A stretch of DNA of 64,000 nucleotides from Altererythrobacter sp. H2 (GTDB taxonomy: Bacteria > Pseudomonadota > Alphaproteobacteria > Sphingomonadales > Sphingomonadaceae): positions 1,240,001-1,304,000 of the forward strand of contig NZ_CP141285.1 in NCBI RefSeq assembly GCF_035319885.1, given 5' to 3'. The notes under the pieces were generated by a model. It saw only the letters and a list, made by a program, of their open reading frames with translations, was not told the DNA's origin and did not search any database. A program made the position numbers and the translations under genes. This document shows, piece after piece, positions 60,273 to 64,000 of the stretch. Within the stretch, counting starts at the first letter, position 1. The number at the start of each line of letters is the position of its first letter.

Positions 60273-61505
60273 TCACATCTCCACTCCCAGCTTTTCCGCA
60301 ACGGTGAAGATGTCCTTGTCGCCGCGGCCGCACAGGTTGGCGAGGATCACGCTGTCCTTCGGCATGGTCGGCGCTACCTTCGCCACGGCGGCAATCGCGT
60401 GGGCAGGCTCCAAAGCAGGGATGATCCCTTCGGTGCGGCACAGCAGCTGGAACGCGTCGAGCGCCTCGTCATCGGTGATCGCGGTGTATTCGACCCGGCC
60501 CATGTCCTTGAGCCAGGCGTGCTCGGGGCCGATCCCGGGATAGTCCAGCCCGGCGCTGATCGAGTGGCCTTCGGTGATCTGGCCGTCCTCGTCCTGCAGC
60601 AGGTAGGTCTTGTTGCCGTGGAGCACGCCGGGCACCCCGCCGAGCAGGCTCGCGGCGTGCTGGTCGCCGTCGAGACCATAGCCTGCTGCCTCGACCCCGA
60701 GCATCCGCACATCCGGATCGTCGAGGAACGGGTGGAACAAGCCGAGCGCGTTGGAGCCGCCACCGATCGCCGCAACCAGCAGGTCGGGCAGGCGGCCGGT
60801 GCGGGCGAGCATCTGGGCACGGGCCTCGCGCCCGATCACGCTCTGGAAATCGCGCACCAGCTCCGGATAGGGATGCGGGCCAGCCGCGGTGCCGATGATG
60901 TAGAAGGTGTCGTGGACATTAGCGACCCAGTCACGCAGGCCTTCGTTCATCGCATCCTTCAGCGTGGCTGCGCCGCTGGTGACGGGCACCACTTCCGCGC
61001 CCAATAGCTTCATCCGGAACACGTTGGGTGCCTGCCGCGCCACGTCGGTCGCCCCCATGTAGATGACGCAAGGCAGGCCGAAGCGCGCGCAGACGGTAGC
61101 GGTGGCGACGCCATGCTGGCCCGCGCCGGTCTCCGCGATGATGCGGGTCTTGCCCATGCGGATCGCGAGCAGGATCTGGCCGATGCAGTTGTTGATCTTG
61201 TGCGCACCGGTGTGGTTGAGCTCGTCGCGCTTGAACCAGATTTCGGCACCATGCCCTGCAGGCGCGTTCTTGCGCAGCTCCTCGGTCAGGCGCGGCGCGA
61301 AATAGAGCGGGCTGGGGCGGCCGACGTAATGCTCCAGCAGGTCGTCGAACTCGGCCTGGAACGCCGGATCGGCTTGGGCCTTGCGGTATTCGCGCTCCAG
61401 ATCGAGCACCAGCGGCATCAGCGTCTCGGCGACATAGCGCCCGCCATAGTCGCCGAAATGGCCGCGTTCGTCGGGCTGGTTGCGAAAGGTGTTGGGGGTA
61501 TTCAT
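60273..61505 (-). CDS. trpB: Tryptophan synthase beta subunit
   Basis: PLP enzyme that joins indole and serine, 410 residues. The PLP lysine is in HTGAHKINN. The phosphate loop GGGSNALG and GETGAGQHG-type sequence ([13 protein letters not shown]) are present. Start [25 protein letters not shown] is typical TrpB1. It is separated from trpA by a small membrane gene and a repeat, and from trpF by an unrelated gene on the other strand. Confidence 0.97.
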   Translation of the reverse strand: MNTPNTFRNQPDERGHFGDYGGRYVAETLMPLVLDLEREYRKAQADPAFQAEFDDLLEHYVGRPSPLYFAPRLTEELRKNAPAGHGAEIWFKRDELNHTGAHKINNCIGQILLAIRMGKTRIIAETGAGQHGVATATVCARFGLPCVIYMGATDVARQAPNVFRMKLLGAEVVPVTSGAATLKDAMNEGLRDWVANVHDTFYIIGTAAGPHPYPELVRDFQSVIGREARAQMLARTGRLPDLLVAAIGGGSNALGLFHPFLDDPDVRMLGVEAAGYGLDGDQHAASLLGGVPGVLHGNKTYLLQDEDGQITEGHSISAGLDYPGIGPEHAWLKDMGRVEYTAITDDEALDAFQLLCRTEGIIPALEPAHAIAAVAKVAPTMPKDSVILANLCGRGDKDIFTVAEKLGVEM

Positions 61506-61592
61506 GGCCCAGCCGTTGGCAGAGCCCCGCGTCGCTGTCCAGCCACCAGCGCCGCCAAGATGAACGCCAGGTGTATCACCGCCTTAACACGG

Positions 61593-61610
61593 TGTTGCGA
61601 TTTTGCAACA
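61593..61610. promoter_or_regulatory. TGTTGC-N6-GCAACA palindrome in the trpB / barrel-gene divergent region
   Basis: A perfect 6-bp dyad, TGTTGC and GCAACA, separated by GATTTT, lies 88 bp upstream of trpB and 118 bp upstream of the barrel gene. The surrounding 60 bp are notably AT-rich compared with the rest of the window, as expected of a promoter region. A regulator cannot be named. Confidence 0.4.
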
Positions 61611-61727
61611 ACATTAGAATATCAGCGCGAAATATTGTTTGTCATATGGCGTTCATCCTGACTCTGCCCATTTAGCGAGGCCCGCCCCGTAGTTCGTGGC
61701 GGATGACAGAAAAGAAGGATAATTCAG

Positions 61728-62177
61728 ATGCGCAAGTTTGCATTCGCACTCGTCGCGGCCACCGCTGCCCTCGCTGCCGTTCCGGCACAGGCCAATGAAG
61801 GCCGCGTGGAAGCCCGTGGCGGCATCGCCTGGGCTGGCGGTCAGGAAGAAGCCATTGCCGGCGTCGCCGCCGGTTATGACTTCGACCTTGGCGAGGCCGC
61901 ATTCATCGGCGTCGAAGGCTCGGCCGACAAGATCCTCGCCGGCGGCGCGGACGTCGTCTGGGGCGCGACCGGCCGCATCGGTGCCAAGGTCAGCGACAAC
62001 GGCAAGCTGTTCGTCGCGGGCGGCTACAGCTTCGGCGAAGGCGAAGACGTGCCGCACCTCGGCATCGGCTACAGCCACAAGATCGGCGGCGCTTACGTGA
62101 CCGGCGAATATCGCCGCTTCTTCAGCGATTTCCAGGACGTGAATGCCGCCACCCTCGGCGTCGGCGTGAACTTCTGA
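61728..62177 (+). CDS. Outer-membrane beta-barrel protein (porin-like / opacity type)
   Basis: 149 residues. A signal peptide (MRKFAFALVAATAALAAVPAQA) is followed by alternating strands such as GRVEARGGIAWAG, IGVEGSADKI, LFVAGGYSFGEGE and YVTGEYRRFF, ending in GVGVNF with a C-terminal Phe as required for Bam-dependent insertion. The length fits an eight-stranded barrel. Gly-rich turns and acidic loops are typical. AGAAAAGAAGGA lies upstream of the ATG. Its role is unknown; it is transcribed against the trp genes. Confidence 0.85.
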   Translation: MRKFAFALVAATAALAAVPAQANEGRVEARGGIAWAGGQEEAIAGVAAGYDFDLGEAAFIGVEGSADKILAGGADVVWGATGRIGAKVSDNGKLFVAGGYSFGEGEDVPHLGIGYSHKIGGAYVTGEYRRFFSDFQDVNAATLGVGVNF

Positions 62178-62203
62178 TCGCAGCGAACCTCCCGGTAACG
62201 GGC

Positions 62204-62235
62204 AAGGGCGGCTCCTCGCGGGGCCGCCCTTTTTT
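62204..62235 (+). terminator. Rho-independent terminator after the barrel gene
   Basis: AGGGCGGC and GCCGCCCT form a GC stem around a short loop, followed by TTTTTT. It ends at the trpF stop codon and may terminate trpF as well from the other strand. Confidence 0.88.
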
Positions 62236-62870
62236 CATGCCCCGCGCGCGGCGCCGCAGAATGCGGTGATCAGTGCGGGGTCCTTGACCCCCGGGGCGCT
62301 TTCCACGCCCGAGGAGGTGTCGAGCAGCGGCGCGCCGGTCTGGCGCAGGGCCTCGGCGGCATTGGCCGGGGACAGTCCGCCTGCGAGGCCCCAGGGCAAG
62401 GGCCCCTTCCATCGGGCGACCAGCGACCAGTCGAACGCCAGGCCCATTCCGCCAGGCAGTGCGCCCTTGGGCGTCTTCGCGTCGAACAGGATCAGGTCCG
62501 CCGCGTCGCGATAAGCCATCGCGCGGGCCACGTCCGCCGCGCTGGCAACGGGGAGCGCCTTCCACACCGGCAGGCCGAACCGCTGGCGCACCTGCGCGGT
62601 CCGTTCAGGAGATTCGTGGCCGTGGAGCTGCACCGCGTCGAGCGATCCGGCGCGAATGCCTTCGGCAATGGCGAGGTCATCGGCGTCGACAAACAGCCCG
62701 ACCTTGCCGATCCGCGCGCCTGCATGGCCCGCCAGCACCGCCGCCTCGCTTGGCGTCAGGTTGCGGGGCGAGGGCGGGTAGAACACCAGCCCGCACCAGT
62801 CGGCCTGCGCAGCCACGCAGGCATCCACTGCCTCGGGCGTGTTGACGCCGCAGATCTTGATCTGTGCCAT
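62235..62870 (-). CDS. trpF: Phosphoribosylanthranilate isomerase
   Basis: Third-from-last step of tryptophan synthesis; 211 residues from the ATG at 62870. KICGVNTPEAVDA contains the catalytic Cys, and the catalytic Asp is in LILFDAKTPKGAL. GLAGGLSPANAAEAL is the phosphate loop and LDTSSGVESAPGVKD the final family motif. It is upstream of trpB on the same strand, but the barrel gene and its terminator lie between them. pepA ends 43 bp upstream. Confidence 0.96.
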   Translation of the reverse strand: MAQIKICGVNTPEAVDACVAAQADWCGLVFYPPSPRNLTPSEAAVLAGHAGARIGKVGLFVDADDLAIAEGIRAGSLDAVQLHGHESPERTAQVRQRFGLPVWKALPVASAADVARAMAYRDAADLILFDAKTPKGALPGGMGLAFDWSLVARWKGPLPWGLAGGLSPANAAEALRQTGAPLLDTSSGVESAPGVKDPALITAFCGAARGA

Positions 62871-62913
62871 CCGCCGCCCATGCGGTGTGCGCACGCCGCT
62901 TGCAAGCTGTGCG

Positions 62914-64000
62914 TTACTGCTCGTAGCTGCGCACCAGTTCGTCAAACAGGCGCACGCCGTAGCCCGGAGCGCCGCCGGGATTGGTGGGGGTGGCGTCCGT
63001 CCCGTCCACGCCGGCCATGTCGATATGGGCCCACGGGGTCGGCTCCGGCGTCATGAAGCCGATGAAGTGTGCGCCCCGGCCAGCTCCCGCACCAGGCGCG
63101 CGGGTGCCGTTGGCGATGTCGGCAATGGGGGACTTCATGTCCTCGGCATAACTGGGATGGAGCGGCATCCGCCACACCGGATCGCCGGAGGTTTGGGCGG
63201 CGGCCTCGATTCGCCCGGCCAGCTCGTCGTTTCGGGCGAACAGGCCAGCATAGTCATCGCCCAGGGCGGTGGTGATCGCTCCGGTCAGGGTGGCCAGATT
63301 GACCAGCGCGGCCGGCTTGAACCGGTCCACGGCATACTGGTTGGCGTCGGCCAGCACCATGCGGCCTTCCGCATCGGTGCTGATGATTTCGATCGTGCAC
63401 CCGTTCATCGTGCGGACCACGTCGCCGGGGCGGGAGGCATTGGGGCCGGGCATGTTCTCGGCCAGGGCGGCAATGGCCACCACATTGGCGGTTGCGCCCC
63501 GGCGGGCGGCTGCAAGGGCAGCGCCGATGACCCCGGCCGCGCCGGCCATGTCACCGCGCATGGCTTCCATCCCCGCGCCGGGTTTGAGCGAAATGCCGCC
63601 GGTGTCGAAGGTGATGCCCTTGCCCACCAGCGCCAGCGGGGCGGCATCGCCCCCGCCGCGATATTCCACGATCATCATCCGCGCCGGTCGGACCGAGCCT
63701 TGCGAAACCGAGAGGATCGAACCCATGCCGAGGCGGCGCATCTCCGCTTCGTCCAGCACGGTCACGCGGGTGTTTGGCACGCCCTCGAAAGCGGCGCGCG
63801 CGGCGGCGACGAAGCTTTCGGGATATTTGAGGTTGGAAGGCAGGGTGATGAGGTCACGCGCCAGCCGCATCCCTTCGACCAGCCCGGCGTGTTCGCGGGC
63901 GAAAGCCTGTGCCGTGCCTTCCGGCGCGACCACAGTGATGGGGTCAAGCGGTGGCGCCGTCCGGTCGACCGTCTTGAGCCGGTCGAACCGCCACTGGCCG
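62914..64000 (-). CDS. pepA: Leucyl aminopeptidase (M17 family), 5' end outside window
   Basis: Open from the window edge to the stop at 62914 (about 361 codons seen, from ...GQWRFDRLK). The metal-binding and catalytic motifs are VGKGITFDTGGISLKPG, MRGDMAGAA and STDAEGRMVLAD (with Ser in place of the more frequent Asn). The C-terminus has GVRLFDELV. It is a cytosolic dinuclear-metal exopeptidase. The start lies beyond the window. Confidence 0.93.
   Translation of the reverse strand, partial: GQWRFDRLKTVDRTAPPLDPITVVAPEGTAQAFAREHAGLVEGMRLARDLITLPSNLKYPESFVAAARAAFEGVPNTRVTVLDEAEMRRLGMGSILSVSQGSVRPARMMIVEYRGGGDAAPLALVGKGITFDTGGISLKPGAGMEAMRGDMAGAAGVIGAALAAARRGATANVVAIAALAENMPGPNASRPGDVVRTMNGCTIEIISTDAEGRMVLADANQYAVDRFKPAALVNLATLTGAITTALGDDYAGLFARNDELAGRIEAAAQTSGDPVWRMPLHPSYAEDMKSPIADIANGTRAPGAGAGRGAHFIGFMTPEPTPWAHIDMAGVDGTDATPTNPGGAPGYGVRLFDELVRSYEQ

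Overview
The window is a high-GC, densely packed chromosomal segment of an alphaproteobacterium, most probably a member of the Sphingomonadales. This rests on gene order and gene content: hflK-hflC-degP; trpF/trpB/trpA-accD-folC; a sulfur operon carrying DUF2849 and DUF934 genes; and many short dyad repeats of the type common in sphingomonad genomes. I ran no database search, so family names come from recognised motifs. There are no rRNA or tRNA genes, CRISPR arrays, insertion sequences, integrases or prophage genes, and no gene-free stretch exceeds about 230 bp.

Layout. 1-19 kb is mixed housekeeping: rsmB (truncated by the window edge), an SDHAF4-like protein, a cytochrome P450 with its own operator-like palindrome, and an overlapping mrp - Tat-exported molybdenum hydroxylase - hemH row. 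Then come the HflK/HflC membrane-protease regulators and a Deg protease, a class A penicillin-binding protein, msrB, a GST, an aldehyde dehydrogenase, an exported YwqG-like protein, and a glutathione-dependent formaldehyde dehydrogenase operon (frmA, VOC protein, prolyl-tRNA deacylase).

19.2-39.0 kb is a flagellar cluster of 24 genes. Flagellin diverges from a sigma-54 activator, which leads a tightly overlapping fliEFGHIJKLMNOPQR-flhB-fliD-fliS row. A convergent operon flgM-flgN-lytic transglycosylase-flhA-fliA follows. It encodes the basal body MS ring, switch, export gate and ATPase, cap, filament, sigma-28 and its anti-sigma factor. Rod, hook, stator, chemotaxis and flhF/flhG genes are not in the window. 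FliM lacks the usual CheY-binding leader and FlhB has NPQH in place of NPTH.

39.2-47 kb holds a lipoprotein and a sulfur block. It comprises siroheme methyltransferase, DUF2849, sulfite reductase, DUF934 and an Fe-S-type APS reductase, then sseA-metC-mscS. 47-55 kb contains a proline-rich membrane protein, queF, a UvrD/PcrA helicase, two tandem paralogous periplasmic proteins of unknown function, rsmD, an rluB-like gene and an orphan Rieske oxygenase. 55-64 kb has an AmpG-like permease, then folC, accD, trpA, a small two-helix membrane protein, trpB, an outer-membrane barrel gene inserted on the opposite strand, trpF and a truncated leucyl aminopeptidase.

Nothing here is an obvious new defence or mobile system. 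The best candidates for undescribed biology are the periplasmic paralog pair at 51.3-52.5 kb, the membrane microprotein coupled to trpA, a 7-codon leader overlapping frmA, the P450 operator, and the unusual FliM and FlhB.
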